64,000 bases of DNA from Martelella alba (GTDB taxonomy: Bacteria > Pseudomonadota > Gammaproteobacteria > Enterobacterales > Enterobacteriaceae), in contig NZ_SZPQ01000025.1 in the NCBI RefSeq assembly GCF_005217455.1, positions 23,662 to 87,661 on the forward strand, given 5' to 3'. The position numbers and the translations under genes are program-made. The notes under the pieces were generated by a model. That model saw only the letters and a program-made list of their open reading frames with translations. It was not told where the DNA came from and searched no databases. The first letter of the stretch is position 1; every line of letters starts with the position of its first letter. This document shows, piece by piece, positions 19,716-30,613 of this stretch.

Positions 19716-20482
19716 CCTGGGCCATCCGCGAGCAGCGACCGGGCAAGGCCGGACGTCCCTGGCTGGTGTGGCTGCACGGCCTGCTGGGCGATGGCCGGGA
19801 TTGGGCGCCGGCGCTGCCGTTTTTCGCCGACTGGCCCCTGGCGGTAGTGGATTTACCCGGCCATGGCGATTCTTTTACCCGCGGCGCGGCGGATTTCGCC
19901 GAGGTATCCCGCGGTTTGTCGCATACCCTGGCCGCGGCCGGCATCAAGACATATATCCTGATAGGCTACTCCCTGGGCGGGCGAATCGCGTTATACCATG
20001 CTTGTCTTGCCCGTCCGCCCGGCCTGCGGGCGGTTTTCGCGGAAGGGGCCCATCCTGGCCTGCCGCGCCATGGGGAACGGGCGGAGCGGTTACGGCACGA
20101 TCGGGCCTGGGCGCGGCGTTTTGCGCAAGAACCTCTGGCCAGGGTGCTGGCGGACTGGTATCGGCAGCCGGTGTTCGCCGAACTGTCCGCCGATAAACGC
20201 CAGGCGTTGGTCGAATTGCGTCGCCACAATCGCGGCGATGCCGTCGCCGCCATGCTCATGGCTACCTCGCTGGGGCGCCAGCCCGATTTGCTGCCGCTGT
20301 TGCCAAGCCTGCCCATTCCCTTTGGCTATCTCTGCGGGGAATACGATGACAAATTCTCCGCGCTGGCGCGGCGTTGCGCGCTGCCGTTCCTGACGGTGCG
20401 CGGCGCGGGGCATAACAGCCACCGCGCCAATCCGTCGGCTTTCGCCGACCGACTTCTCACCTTGCTTGCCCCCTTGGCTTAA
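19712..20482 (+). CDS. menH: SHCHC synthase (alpha/beta hydrolase MenH)
   Basis: MenH eliminates pyruvate from the MenD product to give 2-succinyl-6-hydroxy-2,4-cyclohexadiene-1-carboxylate. The product is 256 residues with an alpha/beta-hydrolase fold: oxyanion loop [11 protein letters not shown], nucleophile elbow GYSLGG (Ser87) and catalytic His in GAGHNSH near the C-terminus. The start at 19712 is chosen because it overlaps the menD stop and matches the family N-terminus. The longer frame from 19613 is a shadow inside menD. menB follows 17 bases later. Confidence 0.95.
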   Translation: MTWAIREQRPGKAGRPWLVWLHGLLGDGRDWAPALPFFADWPLAVVDLPGHGDSFTRGAADFAEVSRGLSHTLAAAGIKTYILIGYSLGGRIALYHACLARPPGLRAVFAEGAHPGLPRHGERAERLRHDRAWARRFAQEPLARVLADWYRQPVFAELSADKRQALVELRRHNRGDAVAAMLMATSLGRQPDLLPLLPSLPIPFGYLCGEYDDKFSALARRCALPFLTVRGAGHNSHRANPSAFADRLLTLLAPLA

Positions 20483-20499
20483 TAAGGAAAGAAAGAGTT

Positions 20500-21357
20500 A
20501 TGCTGACACGCAACGATGAATACTGGTATGCCCCGGTCGACTGGCATGATTGCAGCGGGGATTTCACGGATATCCTTTATCATAAATCCGGCGACGGCAT
20601 CGCCAAAATCACCATCAACCGCCCCCGGGTGCGCAATGCTTTCCGTCCGCAGACCGTTAAGGAGATGATTGAGGCGTTGGCCGACGCCCGTTATGACGAG
20701 GGTATCGGCGTGATCATCCTGACCGGCGCCGGTGACCTGGCTTTCTGTTCGGGCGGCGATCAGAAAGTGCGCGGCGATTATGGCGGATACCGCGATGACA
20801 GCGGCGTACATCATCTTAATGTGTTGGATTTTCAACGGCAGATCCGCACCTGTCCAAAACCGGTGGTGGCGATGGTGGCGGGTTATGCCATCGGCGGCGG
20901 CCATGTTTTGCACATGATGTGCGATCTGACCCTGGCGGCGGAAAATGCCGTTTTCGGCCAAACCGGTCCCCGGGTGGGCTCCTTTGACGGCGGCTGGGGC
21001 GCCTCATACATGGCGCGAATCGTCGGCCAGAAAAAAGCCCGCGAAATCTGGTTTCTCTGTCGGCAATACGATGCCCGGCAGGCACTGGAAATGGGCTTGG
21101 TGAACCATGTGGTGCCGCTGGCGGATTTGGAAAAGGAAACGGTGCGCTGGTGTCGGGAAATGCTGCAAAACAGCCCAATGGCGTTACGTTGCCTGAAAGC
21201 CGCCCTAAACGCGGATTGCGATGGCCAGGCGGGATTGCAGGAACTGGCCGGCAATGCCACCATGCTGTTCTATATGACCGATGAAGGCCAGGAAGGGCGC
21301 AATGCCTTTGTGGGAAAACGCCAGCCCGATTTCAGCAAATTCAAACGGAACCCGTAA
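20500..21357 (+). CDS. menB: 1,4-dihydroxy-2-naphthoyl-CoA synthase
   Basis: MenB is a crotonase-fold enzyme that closes the second ring of the naphthoquinone from o-succinylbenzoyl-CoA. The product is 285 residues, identical in length to E. coli MenB. It shows the CoA-binding and oxyanion segments [33 protein letters not shown] and [11 protein letters not shown]. The ribosome-binding site AAGGAAAG lies upstream. The stop TAA shares its last base with the menC ATG. Confidence 0.98.
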   Translation: MLTRNDEYWYAPVDWHDCSGDFTDILYHKSGDGIAKITINRPRVRNAFRPQTVKEMIEALADARYDEGIGVIILTGAGDLAFCSGGDQKVRGDYGGYRDDSGVHHLNVLDFQRQIRTCPKPVVAMVAGYAIGGGHVLHMMCDLTLAAENAVFGQTGPRVGSFDGGWGASYMARIVGQKKAREIWFLCRQYDARQALEMGLVNHVVPLADLEKETVRWCREMLQNSPMALRCLKAALNADCDGQAGLQELAGNATMLFYMTDEGQEGRNAFVGKRQPDFSKFKRNP

Positions 21358-22367
21358 TGCGCCAGGCGTCCCTGTTCCGCTACAGCCTGCCGCTGGACGC
21401 CGGCGCCGTATTGCGGCGGGGACGGCCGACACGGCGTGAAGGTCTGGTGGTCCGGCTGGCGCAAGGCGGCCGGATCGGCGAAGGAGAAATCGCCCCTCTG
21501 CCCGGCTTTAGCCAGGAGAGCCTCCAACAGGCCGCCGACGCCGCGCGTCGATGGCTGGCGATTTGGGCGGCGGAACAACCTGACCGGCTAAACGGCGCAA
21601 ACCCGGCGCGGGAAACCGATCTGGACGGTATACCGCCTTCGGCGGCTTTCGGCATCAGTTGCGCATTGGCGGAATTAGCCGGCCGTCTGCCGGCCCGGGC
21701 CGATTTTCAATCGGTACCCCTGTGCCGTGGCGAGCCGGAACAGTGGATGGCGCAATTGGCCGGGCGGCCGGGGCCGAGCATCGCCAAGATCAAAGTGGCG
21801 CTGGGCGAACCGCCGGCTGAGGCCGGAAATATCAACAGGCTGCTGGCGGCATTGCCCGACTGGCGTTTGCGGCTGGACGCCAACCGGAGCTGGACACTCG
21901 CCGAAGCCGCCGCTTTCGCCGCCGGGCTGGATCGCGCCGTTGCCGACCGCATTGATTTTATCGAGGAGCCCTGCGCCGATCCCAAGGCATCCCTGGCTTT
22001 CGCGCGTCGCGCAAACCTGCCCATCGCCTGGGATGAAAGCGTGCGTGATCCGGGCTTTCGCCCAACGGCGCAACCCGGCGTGGCGGCGGTAATCGTCAAA
22101 CCGACCCTGATAGGCGGCCTGGAACGCTGCGCCAATCTTATTTGCGCGGTCCGGCAAGCGGGATTGACCGCCGTCGTCAGCTCATCGGTGGAATCAAGCC
22201 TGGGGCTGACCCAGTTGGCTCGCCTGGCCGCCTGGCTGACGCCCGGCGTGCCGCCGGGACTGGATACGCTGGCGCTGATGGGCGCGCAACTGTTGCGCCG
22301 CTGGCCCGGCAGCGCCTTACCATTGCAGGCGCCTTCCGCCCTGCAACGTGAATCCTTAAGAGTATAA
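21357..22367 (+). CDS. menC: o-Succinylbenzoate synthase
   Basis: MenC dehydrates SHCHC to o-succinylbenzoate and belongs to the enolase superfamily. The product is 336 residues, slightly longer than the 320 of E. coli. Characteristic residues are visible: the second lysine of the KIKVA motif near 140, the metal ligands in LRLDANRSW, IDFIEEPC and AWDESVRD, and the C-terminal VVSSSVESSLGL. One base overlaps menB (TAATG). The gene order menB-menC-menE is standard. Confidence 0.96.
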   Translation: MRQASLFRYSLPLDAGAVLRRGRPTRREGLVVRLAQGGRIGEGEIAPLPGFSQESLQQAADAARRWLAIWAAEQPDRLNGANPARETDLDGIPPSAAFGISCALAELAGRLPARADFQSVPLCRGEPEQWMAQLAGRPGPSIAKIKVALGEPPAEAGNINRLLAALPDWRLRLDANRSWTLAEAAAFAAGLDRAVADRIDFIEEPCADPKASLAFARRANLPIAWDESVRDPGFRPTAQPGVAAVIVKPTLIGGLERCANLICAVRQAGLTAVVSSSVESSLGLTQLARLAAWLTPGVPPGLDTLALMGAQLLRRWPGSALPLQAPSALQRESLRV

Positions 22368-22375
22368 AACAGCCC

Positions 22376-23761
22376 ATGACGTGTTTTGATGATTGGCCCT
22401 GGCGACACTGGGCGCATGTCGCCCCGGATCGTATTGCTTTGCGTACCGCGGCCGCCGACTGGTCCTGGCGGCAATTGGCCGCGCATGTCGACCGTCTGGC
22501 CGCGCAATGGCGGGCGTCCGGCGTCGTGGAAGGCGCCGGCGTCGCGTTGCGCGGCAAAAACCGGCTGGAGCTGGTGCTGGCCTATCTGGCCGCCTTGCAA
22601 TGCGGCGCCCGGGTGGCGCCGCTTAGCCCGCAATGGCCGGCAGAGTTGCTGGCGCGTCGATTGCCCGGTCTGAACATGGATTTCGGCTGGTGCGCTAATG
22701 GCGAATCCTGGCCGACCGGCGTCCGGCCGTTGTCGATGGGCGTATCCGCCCCCCTTTCCGGCTACGGCACGTTGGTACCCTGGCGGGCCGACCGGCTGGC
22801 GACCCTAACCTTGACGTCCGGCTCTACCGGCCTGCCCAAAGCGGCGGCGCATACGTTCGCCGCCCATCTCGCCAGCGCGGCGGCGATAGTGGCATTAATG
22901 GGGTTCGGGCAACAGCACGGCTGGCTATTGTCTTTGCCGTTATCCCATGTTTCCGGCCAGGGCATCGTCTGGCGCTGGCTGACGGCGGGGGCCGCGCTGG
23001 TGCTCGCCGACGATCGTCCCCTGGCTCAGGCCCTGGCGGGCTGTACCCATGCGTCTTTGGTCCCGACCCAATTGTGGCGGTTATTGGCGGGCGACACCGC
23101 CGGTTTTCGTTTGCGCGATGTGCTGCTGGGGGGCGCCATGATCCCCACGGATCTCACGCAACAGGCCGAAGCGCGGGGAGTGCGCTGCTGGTGCGGCTAC
23201 GGGATGACCGAGTTCGCCTCGACGGTTTGCGCCAAACGCGCCGATGCGTCCCCTGGCGTGGGAACCCTGCTGCCCGGCCGGGAATGGCGACTGGTGGAGG
23301 GCGAAGTCTGGTTGCGGGGCAACAGTATGGCGGTGGGTTATTGGCAGGACGGCGGAATATTGCCGCTCGCCGATAGGGACGGCTGGTTTCATACCCGCGA
23401 CCGGGGGCGGATTCGCGATGGCGAGCTCTACATCGCCGGCCGGCTGGATAACCTGTTTACTTGCGGCGGCGAAAGTGTCCAGCCGGAGGATATCGAACGG
23501 ATACTGGCGGCCCATCCCGCCGTCCGCCAGGCATTTGTGGTGCCGGTGCCCGATGCGGAGTTCGGCCATCGGCCGGTGGCGGTGCTGGACGCGGACATCC
23601 CCTTCGAGGGGCTCGGCCAGTGGCTGAACCCCCAACTGGCGCCCTGGCAACGGCCTATCGCCTATTACCGGCTGCCGGATTCTTTTGGCGGCGGCGGGAT
23701 CAAAATTCCCCGTGGCCGGCTGGCGGCCTGGGTCGCCGCGCAATTCTCGATAAAACCGTAA
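22376..23761 (+). CDS. menE: o-Succinylbenzoate-CoA ligase
   Basis: MenE activates o-succinylbenzoate with ATP and CoA and is an ANL-superfamily adenylate-forming enzyme. The product is 461 residues. The phosphate loop LTSGSTGLPKAA lies near residue 145; further motifs are CGYGMTEFAST and TRDRGRI, with the catalytic C-terminal domain ending in GGGIKIPRGRLAAW. It starts nine bases after menC and is the last men gene of the operon. Confidence 0.96.
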   Translation: MTCFDDWPWRHWAHVAPDRIALRTAAADWSWRQLAAHVDRLAAQWRASGVVEGAGVALRGKNRLELVLAYLAALQCGARVAPLSPQWPAELLARRLPGLNMDFGWCANGESWPTGVRPLSMGVSAPLSGYGTLVPWRADRLATLTLTSGSTGLPKAAAHTFAAHLASAAAIVALMGFGQQHGWLLSLPLSHVSGQGIVWRWLTAGAALVLADDRPLAQALAGCTHASLVPTQLWRLLAGDTAGFRLRDVLLGGAMIPTDLTQQAEARGVRCWCGYGMTEFASTVCAKRADASPGVGTLLPGREWRLVEGEVWLRGNSMAVGYWQDGGILPLADRDGWFHTRDRGRIRDGELYIAGRLDNLFTCGGESVQPEDIERILAAHPAVRQAFVVPVPDAEFGHRPVAVLDADIPFEGLGQWLNPQLAPWQRPIAYYRLPDSFGGGGIKIPRGRLAAWVAAQFSIKP

Positions 23762-23827
23762 AGAAAGGTTGTGTTTATCGATACGGCTTTCTAAAGTGAC
23801 GGTAAAGGGTGTTCAGAGGAGAGGATG

Positions 23828-25051
23828 ATGCTTAGGGTTGAAATGCTGTGCACCGGCGATGAAGTGTTGCATGGACAGATTGTCGATACCAATGCGGCCT
23901 GGCTGGCGGATTACTTCTTCGAACAGGGGTTGCCGATGAGCGCGCGAATGACCGTGGGCGACAACCTGTCCGCATTGGTGGCGGCGATGACCGAGCGTAG
24001 CCTGCGGGCGGATATCCTGATTGTCAATGGCGGCCTCGGGCCGACCAGCGATGACCTGAGCGCCTTGGCAGCCGCTACGGCCGCAGGGGAAGAACTGGTG
24101 GAACATGCCGGCTGGCTGGCGAAAATGGAAGCGTTTTTCGCTGAGCGGGGCCGGGTGATGGCGCCCAGCAATCGCAAGCAGGCGATGATTCCCGCCAATG
24201 CCGAGATGATCGACAATCCGGTGGGCACCGCCTGCGGATTCGCCTTGCAGCTCAACCGTTGCCTGCTGTTTTTCACCCCCGGCGTGCCCTCAGAATTCAA
24301 AGTGATGGTGACCGAGCAAATCATGCCGCGCTTGCGCGAGCGCTTTGATTTGCCCGATCCGCCCATTTGCCTGCGTCTGACCACCTTCGGCCGGGCGGAG
24401 AGCGAGCTGGCCAGCCAGCTTGACCCAATGACGCTGCCGGAAGAAGTGGTGCTGGGATACCGTTCTTCCATGCCGATCATCGAATTGAAATTAACCGGTC
24501 CCGCCCACGAACGGGACGCGATGGAACTGGCCTGGCAGCAGGTCAGGGCGGTGGCGGGCGAAAGCGCGATATACGAAGGCACCGAGGATTTGCCCGCCCA
24601 ACTGGCCAAACGTTTGCGGCAACGGGGGTTGACCCTGGCCCTCGGGGAACATTTCACCGCTGGCCTACTGACCTGGCAATGCCAAAGCGCCGGTATGCCG
24701 GTGGCCGGCGGGGAGTGGATGGCCCCTGCCGACGCCGATGTGGCGTCGGCCTCCGACGGCGCCGCGCTGCATCATCTGGCGCGGGAAGCGCGGGCCCTGG
24801 CCGAACGCCACGGCGCTCCGCTGGCGCTGGCGGTGGGCGGTCTGGATCAAAGCCGCTTGAGTCTGGCGCTGCATACGCCGGAGCGCACTTTCGCCCAGAC
24901 GGTGAATTTCGCCGTCAACATTCAGCGGCACAGCCTGAAAATCCGCCAGGAAATGGTCTCGCTGCTGGCGCTGAATATGCTGCGCCGCTGGCTGAACGGC
25001 TGGCCGGTCTACACCGAGCACGGCTGGATAAAAACCGCCGACACCCTGTAA
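23828..25051 (+). CDS. yfaY: CinA-like protein YfaY (nicotinamide mononucleotide deamidase-related)
   Basis: The product is about 407 residues. The N-terminal molybdopterin-binding-like (COG1058) domain has LCTGDEVLHGQIVDTNAAWLA in its first strands and loop, plus NGGLGPTSDDLSALAAAT. The C-terminal part resembles a decayed CinA amidase domain, as in E. coli YfaY, which lies at the same chromosomal position near nrdAB. Enzymatic activity of YfaY is uncertain because the usual deamidase catalytic region is poorly conserved. ATG 23828 is preferred over 23825: it gives better spacing from AGAGGAGAGG and matches the E. coli N-terminus (ML.VEML). Confidence 0.92.
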   Translation: MLRVEMLCTGDEVLHGQIVDTNAAWLADYFFEQGLPMSARMTVGDNLSALVAAMTERSLRADILIVNGGLGPTSDDLSALAAATAAGEELVEHAGWLAKMEAFFAERGRVMAPSNRKQAMIPANAEMIDNPVGTACGFALQLNRCLLFFTPGVPSEFKVMVTEQIMPRLRERFDLPDPPICLRLTTFGRAESELASQLDPMTLPEEVVLGYRSSMPIIELKLTGPAHERDAMELAWQQVRAVAGESAIYEGTEDLPAQLAKRLRQRGLTLALGEHFTAGLLTWQCQSAGMPVAGGEWMAPADADVASASDGAALHHLAREARALAERHGAPLALAVGGLDQSRLSLALHTPERTFAQTVNFAVNIQRHSLKIRQEMVSLLALNMLRRWLNGWPVYTEHGWIKTADTL

Positions 25052-25140
25052 TCGCTCCCTGATATTCCGTGCTTCCCCCGCCGGCGGGCAATCTTTGCGG
25101 GCCGGGTCCGCGGCTTGTTCATCTCGCCCGGCGGGAAGCG

Positions 25141-26628
25141 TTAGCGCGGTGGCGCCGTTTCGAAATCCTCGGCGTCCACATCATAACCCGACGGCTCCCA
25201 GCGAACGCTTACCAGCGCCAGCAAGCCCGCCAGCGGGGCAAGGGCAATCACCCAGAACACGCCGGTATTCAGCCAGGCCACCAGAACCGGAAACAAAAAC
25301 AGCGACAACGTGGAACTGGCGCGCATCAGCGTTTGATTGAATCCCACCCCGACGCCGCGCAATGACGTCGGATAACTGAGCGACGCAAACGTCATACTGT
25401 GCGAACCGGGACCGAAACCCTGTCCAAACAAAAAGAGCGCCAGCATGGCCAGCGCCAGCGCCGCCTGCGCGCCGTCGTGCGGCCGGCCGACCAGCGCCAG
25501 TCCCACCAGCGCCGCCAATTGGCAAACATACCCCAACACGGTCATAGGCCAGGCGCCGAACCGCGATACCCACCGCACGGCAATCAGACCGCCGACAAAC
25601 GCGAACAGTAAATTGAGCGCCAGCGACGCCAGAATCGTTGTTAGCATCGATTGCGCCAGAAAACTGCTGATAATCACCGGTAAGCCGAACGCCACGGCGT
25701 TATAGGCAAAAGAAGACGCAACCGCGATAACCGTGGCCAGCAGGGTGCGGCGCAAATAGACCCCTTGCAGCAACCGAAGATAATTACTCAAGCGGACCCG
25801 GGCCGCCTTTGGCGGGCGCTGTTGCTCGGAACGGGGCGCGGCATGGGCGTTGATACCGTATGAGCGGCGCAAAATGGCCGCCGCGCCGGCCAAATCCCCT
25901 TGATTGGCCGCCCAAATCGGCGACTCGCTGATATAGCGGCTGCGAATGGCGATGATCGCCAGCGCAGGCACCGCGCCGAAACCCAGAATCACCCGCCACA
26001 GCCAGTGGGTCTGCTCGGCGGGCAGCACCCCGTAGAGCAGCAGCACCAGCAAATAGGACACGCTGATTGCGGCATACCAGGTTGGACACCACATGGCGAT
26101 ACTGGCGGCTTTGTTGCCGCGGCCCCTTAACCGGGAAAACTCCGCCAAAAAAGCCATGGCCACCGGCAGATCGATTCCCACCCCCAGCCCCATGACAAAA
26201 CGCGCGCCGCCCAGAACCCAGGCATTGGGGGCCAGCGCGCAGGCCAGGGCCGCCACCACAAAGAAAAACATATCGGCCATAAACACCCGGTACCGGCCGA
26301 TTTTATCGGTCAGATATCCACCGATAAACGCGCCGATGACCGCGCCGAACGTAATGGCCGAGGCCACCATGCCGGTACCCGACGGCGTCAGGTTGAACTC
26401 CCGGGCGATGTCTTTGATACCGAACGCCAGCGCGCCCAAATCATAGGCATCGAGAAACACGCCGCCCAAGGCGATGGCGATAATGATATTGGCGTGACTG
26501 CGCTTGCTGGTGCTGGTGTTAACCCATCGCGAAACATCGGCGGCACTGCGGATCGTGACGGCTTTGTTCTCGACGGGAACCGCGTCATCAAGGGTGGCGA
26601 CATGCGCCATTGTGCTGGATTCTGACAT
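25141..26628 (-). CDS. MFS transporter, metabolite:H+ symporter type
   Basis: The product is 495 residues with twelve predicted transmembrane segments. It carries MFS signatures GGYLTDKIGRYRVF in the loop after helix 2 and a related motif in the second half (GGLIAVRWVSRFG). GVGIDLPVAMAFLAEFSR and the cytosolic PIWAANQGD region resemble the sugar-porter and aromatic-acid:H+ symporter branches; the substrate cannot be read from sequence. A hydrophilic N-terminal tail of about 45 residues is unusual. There is no convincing ribosome-binding site at this start or at the in-frame Met seven codons later. It is convergent with yfaY. Confidence 0.88.
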   Translation of the reverse strand: MSESSTMAHVATLDDAVPVENKAVTIRSAADVSRWVNTSTSKRSHANIIIAIALGGVFLDAYDLGALAFGIKDIAREFNLTPSGTGMVASAITFGAVIGAFIGGYLTDKIGRYRVFMADMFFFVVAALACALAPNAWVLGGARFVMGLGVGIDLPVAMAFLAEFSRLRGRGNKAASIAMWCPTWYAAISVSYLLVLLLYGVLPAEQTHWLWRVILGFGAVPALAIIAIRSRYISESPIWAANQGDLAGAAAILRRSYGINAHAAPRSEQQRPPKAARVRLSNYLRLLQGVYLRRTLLATVIAVASSFAYNAVAFGLPVIISSFLAQSMLTTILASLALNLLFAFVGGLIAVRWVSRFGAWPMTVLGYVCQLAALVGLALVGRPHDGAQAALALAMLALFLFGQGFGPGSHSMTFASLSYPTSLRGVGVGFNQTLMRASSTLSLFLFPVLVAWLNTGVFWVIALAPLAGLLALVSVRWEPSGYDVDAEDFETAPPR

Positions 26629-26831
26629 AATGGAGTGTTATTCGGTGAACGGCGTTAAAGGTGTGTGACAAGTCTGAAAAGCATACCGGGCGGGCCGACG
26701 GACACAAATACCGAATCGCTATAAGTTATTCTTCAAATTATGAGTGCGTTATCTCAGCGACGCGCGTGGGTCGGCGTGCTGAGATTTGCGCGGGCAGCCG
26801 GCCTCACCGCGAACAGCGACGGGCGCGGCGC

Positions 26832-27095
26832 TCAAACATCCAGTTCGATATCGCCGGCGGGCAGACAGCAGCAAGGCAGGATATCGCCGGGTCGCAGACA
26901 GGCCAGGGGAGGCTGCGAGTAACGGACCTCGCCGCGCACAAGCCGCAAGCGGCAAGACCCGCAATAGCCGGATCGGCACTGGAATTCCACCGGAATACGG
27001 TTCGCTTCCAGTACGTCCAGCAGCGAACGGTGCCCGGCCTCGCAGGACAACTGCGTCCCGAGCAGACGCAGCATGACCTTGGGCGTCTCGTTCAT
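26832..27095 (-). CDS. yfaE: 2Fe-2S ferredoxin YfaE, NrdB radical maintenance
   Basis: YfaE is a small ferredoxin that reduces and reactivates the diferric-tyrosyl radical cofactor of NrdB. The product is 87 residues with a plant-type 2Fe-2S pattern: FQCRSGYCGSCRL supplies three cysteines and LPCCC near the C-terminus the fourth. The start at 27095 overlaps the nrdB stop (TGATG), so it is co-translated with the subunit it serves. The longer open frame to 27311 is a shadow of nrdB. Confidence 0.95.
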   Translation of the reverse strand: MNETPKVMLRLLGTQLSCEAGHRSLLDVLEANRIPVEFQCRSGYCGSCRLRLVRGEVRYSQPPLACLRPGDILPCCCLPAGDIELDV

Positions 27096-28225
27096 CAGAA
27101 TTCGAAATCGCTTAAATCGTCGGTATTCACTTCGGCATCGATCTGGCCGACCAGGTAAGAACTGACCTCGACTTCCTGCGGCGCCACCTGCACATTGTCC
27201 GAGACCAGCCAGGTATTGATCCAGGGAATCGGATTGGATCGGGTGGTAAACGGCAGATCCAGGCCCACCGCCTGCATGCGGATATTGGTGATGTAATCCA
27301 CATATTGGCAAAGAATGTCCTTATTTAGCCCAATCATGGAACCATCGCGGAACAGATAATCGGCCCATTCCTTTTCCTGCCGGGCGGCCAACACGAATAA
27401 ATCGTAGCATTGCTGCTCGCACTCCTTGGCAATCTCGGCCATTTCCGGGTCATCATCGCCAGAACGCATCAAATTCAGCATATGCTGGGTCCCGGTAAGA
27501 TGCAGCGCTTCATCGCGGGCGATAAGACGGATAATCTTGGCATTGCCCTCCATCAGTTCCCGTTCGGCGAACGCGAAGGAACAGGCGAAACTGACATAAA
27601 AGCGAATGGCCTCCAGGGCATTGACGCTCATCAGGCACAGATAGAGTTTCTTCTTCAACTCGCGCAACGAGATCACCACCTCTTTGCCGTCGATGTGGTG
27701 GGTGCCGACGCCCAGCAGGTGGTACCAGTTGGTCATTTCGATCAATTGGTCGTAATAGGCCGAAATATCCTTGGCGCGCTTGAGAATTTCCTCATTGGTG
27801 ACGATATCATCGAACACCAGCGCCGGATCGTTGACGATATTGCGGATAATGTGCGTATAAGAGCGGGAGTGGATGGTTTCCGAAAATGCCCAGGTTTCCA
27901 CCCAGGTTTCCAATTCCGGAATGGAAATCAGCGGCAGCAGGGCGATATTGGGGCTGCGGCCCTGAATGGAATCCAGTAGTGTCTGGTATTTCAGGTTACT
28001 GAGGAAAATATGCTTTTCGTGCTCGGGCAATCCCTGGAAATCGATACGATCCCGCGAGACATCCACCTCCTCCGGTCTCCAGAAGAAAGACAATTGTTTT
28101 TCGATCAGTTTTTCGAAAATGTCGTATTTTTGCTGATCGTAACGCGCCACGTTGACCGATTGTCCGAAAAACATCGGTTCTTTCAATTGATCGTTTTTTT
28201 GTTGTGAAAATGTCGTGTAGGCCAT
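27095..28225 (-). CDS. nrdB: Class Ia ribonucleotide reductase beta subunit
   Basis: NrdB carries the diiron-tyrosyl radical that starts ribonucleotide reduction in NrdA. The product is 376 residues, the E. coli length. The radical tyrosine lies in [10 protein letters not shown] (residue 123 counting Met), and the iron ligands are in FAERELMEG and [12 protein letters not shown]. The C-terminal tail ending DDLSDFEF binds NrdA. The gene follows nrdA by 47 bases and precedes yfaE with an overlap, forming the standard nrdA-nrdB-yfaE operon. Confidence 0.98.
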   Translation of the reverse strand: MAYTTFSQQKNDQLKEPMFFGQSVNVARYDQQKYDIFEKLIEKQLSFFWRPEEVDVSRDRIDFQGLPEHEKHIFLSNLKYQTLLDSIQGRSPNIALLPLISIPELETWVETWAFSETIHSRSYTHIIRNIVNDPALVFDDIVTNEEILKRAKDISAYYDQLIEMTNWYHLLGVGTHHIDGKEVVISLRELKKKLYLCLMSVNALEAIRFYVSFACSFAFAERELMEGNAKIIRLIARDEALHLTGTQHMLNLMRSGDDDPEMAEIAKECEQQCYDLFVLAARQEKEWADYLFRDGSMIGLNKDILCQYVDYITNIRMQAVGLDLPFTTRSNPIPWINTWLVSDNVQVAPQEVEVSSYLVGQIDAEVNTDDLSDFEF

Positions 28226-28272
28226 GGTCCCTCCCGTTACCCACGGACGGCGCGCGCCGTCCGCGACCGTCG

Positions 28273-30561
28273 TTAAATCTTGCAGGCGCCGCTTTCGCAG
28301 TCGTCGGCCTCGGCGGCGACCGCCTGCAAATCTTCCTGGGCGTCTTCCGCGCCGTCACGGGTATTTTGATAATACAGCGTTTTCAGACCGTATTTATAGG
28401 CGGCCAGCAAATCCTTCAGCAATTGCTTCATCGGCACCTTGCCAGCGGGGAAACGCGCCGGATCATAATTGGTATTGGCCGAAATGGCCTGATCGACGAA
28501 CTTCTGCATCAACCCCACCAGTTGCAGGTAGCCATCGTTGTTCGGCAATTCCCATAGCAGCTCGTAGGCGCCGTTCAGACGATTGGATTCCGGCACCACC
28601 TGACGCAAAATGCCGTCTTTGGATGCCTTGATGCTGACATAGCCGCGGGGCGGCTCGATACCGTTGGTGGCGTTGGAGATTTGCGAGGAGGTCTCGGACG
28701 GCATTAACGCCGACAAGGTGGAATTGCGCAGGCCGTGGCGGCGAATATCGTCGCGCAGGGTTTCCCAGTCGTAATGCAGCGGCTCGTCGCAGATGCCGTC
28801 CAGATCTTTCTTGTAGCTGTCGATGGGCAACACGCCCTGGGAATAAGCGGTCTGATCGAACCAGGGGCAGGCGCCGCGCTCTTTGGCCAGCGCATTGGAC
28901 GCCTTCAGCAGATAATACTGAATGGCCTCGAATGTGCGATGGGTCAGATTGTTGGCGCTGCCGTCGGAATAACGCACGCCGTTTTTCGCCAGATAATAGG
29001 CGTAGTTGATAACGCCGATGCCCAAGGTCCGGCGCCCCATGGCGCCGCGCCGGGCGGCCGGAATAGGGTAATCCTGGTAATCGAGCAGCGCATCCAGGGC
29101 GCGCACCGCCAGGGTCGCCAGCTCACGCAGGTCGTCAAGACTGTCCAGGGCGCCCAGGTTGAACGCCGAGAGGGTACACAGGGCGATTTCGCCGTCCTGA
29201 TCATTGACGTCTTCCAGCGGCCGGGTGGGCAACGCCACCTCCAGGCACAGGTTGGACTGGCGGATCGGCGCCACCGCGGGAATAAACGGGCTATGGGTAT
29301 TGCAATGGTCCACGTTCTGAATATAGATACGACCGGTGGAGGCGCGTTCCTGCATCATCAGCGAAAACAGTTCCACCGCCTTGACCCGCTTTTTGCGCAA
29401 CGTCTCGTCTTGCTCATAATGCGTATAAAGACGTTCAAATTCATCCTGATCGGCGAAAAACGCGTCGTACAGGCCCGGTACATCCGACGGGCTGAACAAG
29501 GTGATATCTTCCCCCTTGACCAGACGCTGGTACATCAGTTTGTTAAGCTGAACGCCGTAATCCATGTGGCGCACCCGGTTGCCTTCCACGCCGCGGTTGT
29601 TTTTCAGCACCAGCAGGCTTTCCACCTCCAGATGCCACAGCGGGTAGAACAGGGTGGCGGCTCCGCCGCGCACGCCGCCCTGCGAGCAGGATTTCACCGC
29701 GGTCTGGAAGTGTTTGTAGAAAGGAATGCAACCGGTATGAAAGGCTTCGCCGCCGCGGATCGGACTGCCCAGCGCCCGGATGCGCCCGGCGTTGATGCCG
29801 ATGCCCGCGCGTTGCGAGACATACTTGACGATGGCGCTGGAGGTGGCGTTAATGGAATCAAGGCTGTCGCCGCACTCGATCAGCACGCAGGAACTGAACT
29901 GGCGGGTGGGCGTGCGCACGCCGGACATAATCGGGGTCGGCAGCGAAATTTTAAACGTGGACACCGCATCATAAAAGCGGCGGACATAATCCAGCCGGGT
30001 CTCGCTGGGATAGCCGGAAAACAGGCAGGCCGCCACCAGCATATACAGGAACTGGGCGCTTTCGTAAATTTCGCCGGTGACCCGGTTTTGCACCAGGTAT
30101 TTGCCTTCCAGCTGCTTGACCGCGGCGTAGGAGAAATTCATATCGCGCCAGTGATCGATAAAACCGTCCATCGCCGCGAACTCCTCGGCGCTGTAATCCT
30201 CCAGCAGATGACGGTCGTATTTGCCCATCTTCACCAGACGGGTGACATGATCATAAAGCTTCGGCGGCTCGAACTGGCCATAGGCTTTCTTGCGCAAATG
30301 GAAAATCGCCAGGCGCGCGGCCAGATACTGATAATCCGGCGCATCGCGGGAAATCAGATCCGCCGCCGCCTTGATAATGGTTTCATGGATGTCGGCGGTT
30401 TTAATGCCTTCGTAAAATTGGATATGGGAACGGAGTTCCACCTGGGAAACCGAAACGTTCTCCAACCCTTCCGCCGCCCAGTCGATGACGCGATGAATTT
30501 TGTCGAGGTTGATTTTTTCTTTACGGCCGTCACGTTTAGTAACAAGCAGACTCTGGTTCAT
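28273..30561 (-). CDS. nrdA: Class Ia ribonucleotide reductase alpha subunit
   Basis: NrdA reduces all four ribonucleoside diphosphates to deoxyribonucleotides. The product is 762 residues, in line with E. coli. An N-terminal ATP-cone ([20 protein letters not shown]) is followed by the ten-stranded barrel with [14 protein letters not shown] and the active-site loop near [12 protein letters not shown]. The C-terminal CESGAC pair is the site rereduced by thioredoxin or glutaredoxin. ATG 30561 is selected because it matches the conserved [11 protein letters not shown] start and sits about 11 bases after AGGACAGG. An in-frame GTG at 30573 overlaps that site. Confidence 0.98.
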   Translation of the reverse strand: MNQSLLVTKRDGRKEKINLDKIHRVIDWAAEGLENVSVSQVELRSHIQFYEGIKTADIHETIIKAAADLISRDAPDYQYLAARLAIFHLRKKAYGQFEPPKLYDHVTRLVKMGKYDRHLLEDYSAEEFAAMDGFIDHWRDMNFSYAAVKQLEGKYLVQNRVTGEIYESAQFLYMLVAACLFSGYPSETRLDYVRRFYDAVSTFKISLPTPIMSGVRTPTRQFSSCVLIECGDSLDSINATSSAIVKYVSQRAGIGINAGRIRALGSPIRGGEAFHTGCIPFYKHFQTAVKSCSQGGVRGGAATLFYPLWHLEVESLLVLKNNRGVEGNRVRHMDYGVQLNKLMYQRLVKGEDITLFSPSDVPGLYDAFFADQDEFERLYTHYEQDETLRKKRVKAVELFSLMMQERASTGRIYIQNVDHCNTHSPFIPAVAPIRQSNLCLEVALPTRPLEDVNDQDGEIALCTLSAFNLGALDSLDDLRELATLAVRALDALLDYQDYPIPAARRGAMGRRTLGIGVINYAYYLAKNGVRYSDGSANNLTHRTFEAIQYYLLKASNALAKERGACPWFDQTAYSQGVLPIDSYKKDLDGICDEPLHYDWETLRDDIRRHGLRNSTLSALMPSETSSQISNATNGIEPPRGYVSIKASKDGILRQVVPESNRLNGAYELLWELPNNDGYLQLVGLMQKFVDQAISANTNYDPARFPAGKVPMKQLLKDLLAAYKYGLKTLYYQNTRDGAEDAQEDLQAVAAEADDCESGACKI

Positions 30562-30613
30562 GGGGCTTGGCACCTGTCCTGAGTGATCCCGAACCGTTCG
30601 TGCGCGGGCACAA

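Noticed and set aside
28735..30582. 615-residue open frame on the plus strand opposite nrdA
   Set aside because: It lies entirely antisense to a highly conserved gene, has no recognisable domain or ribosome-binding site, and is the expected result of GC-rich third positions.
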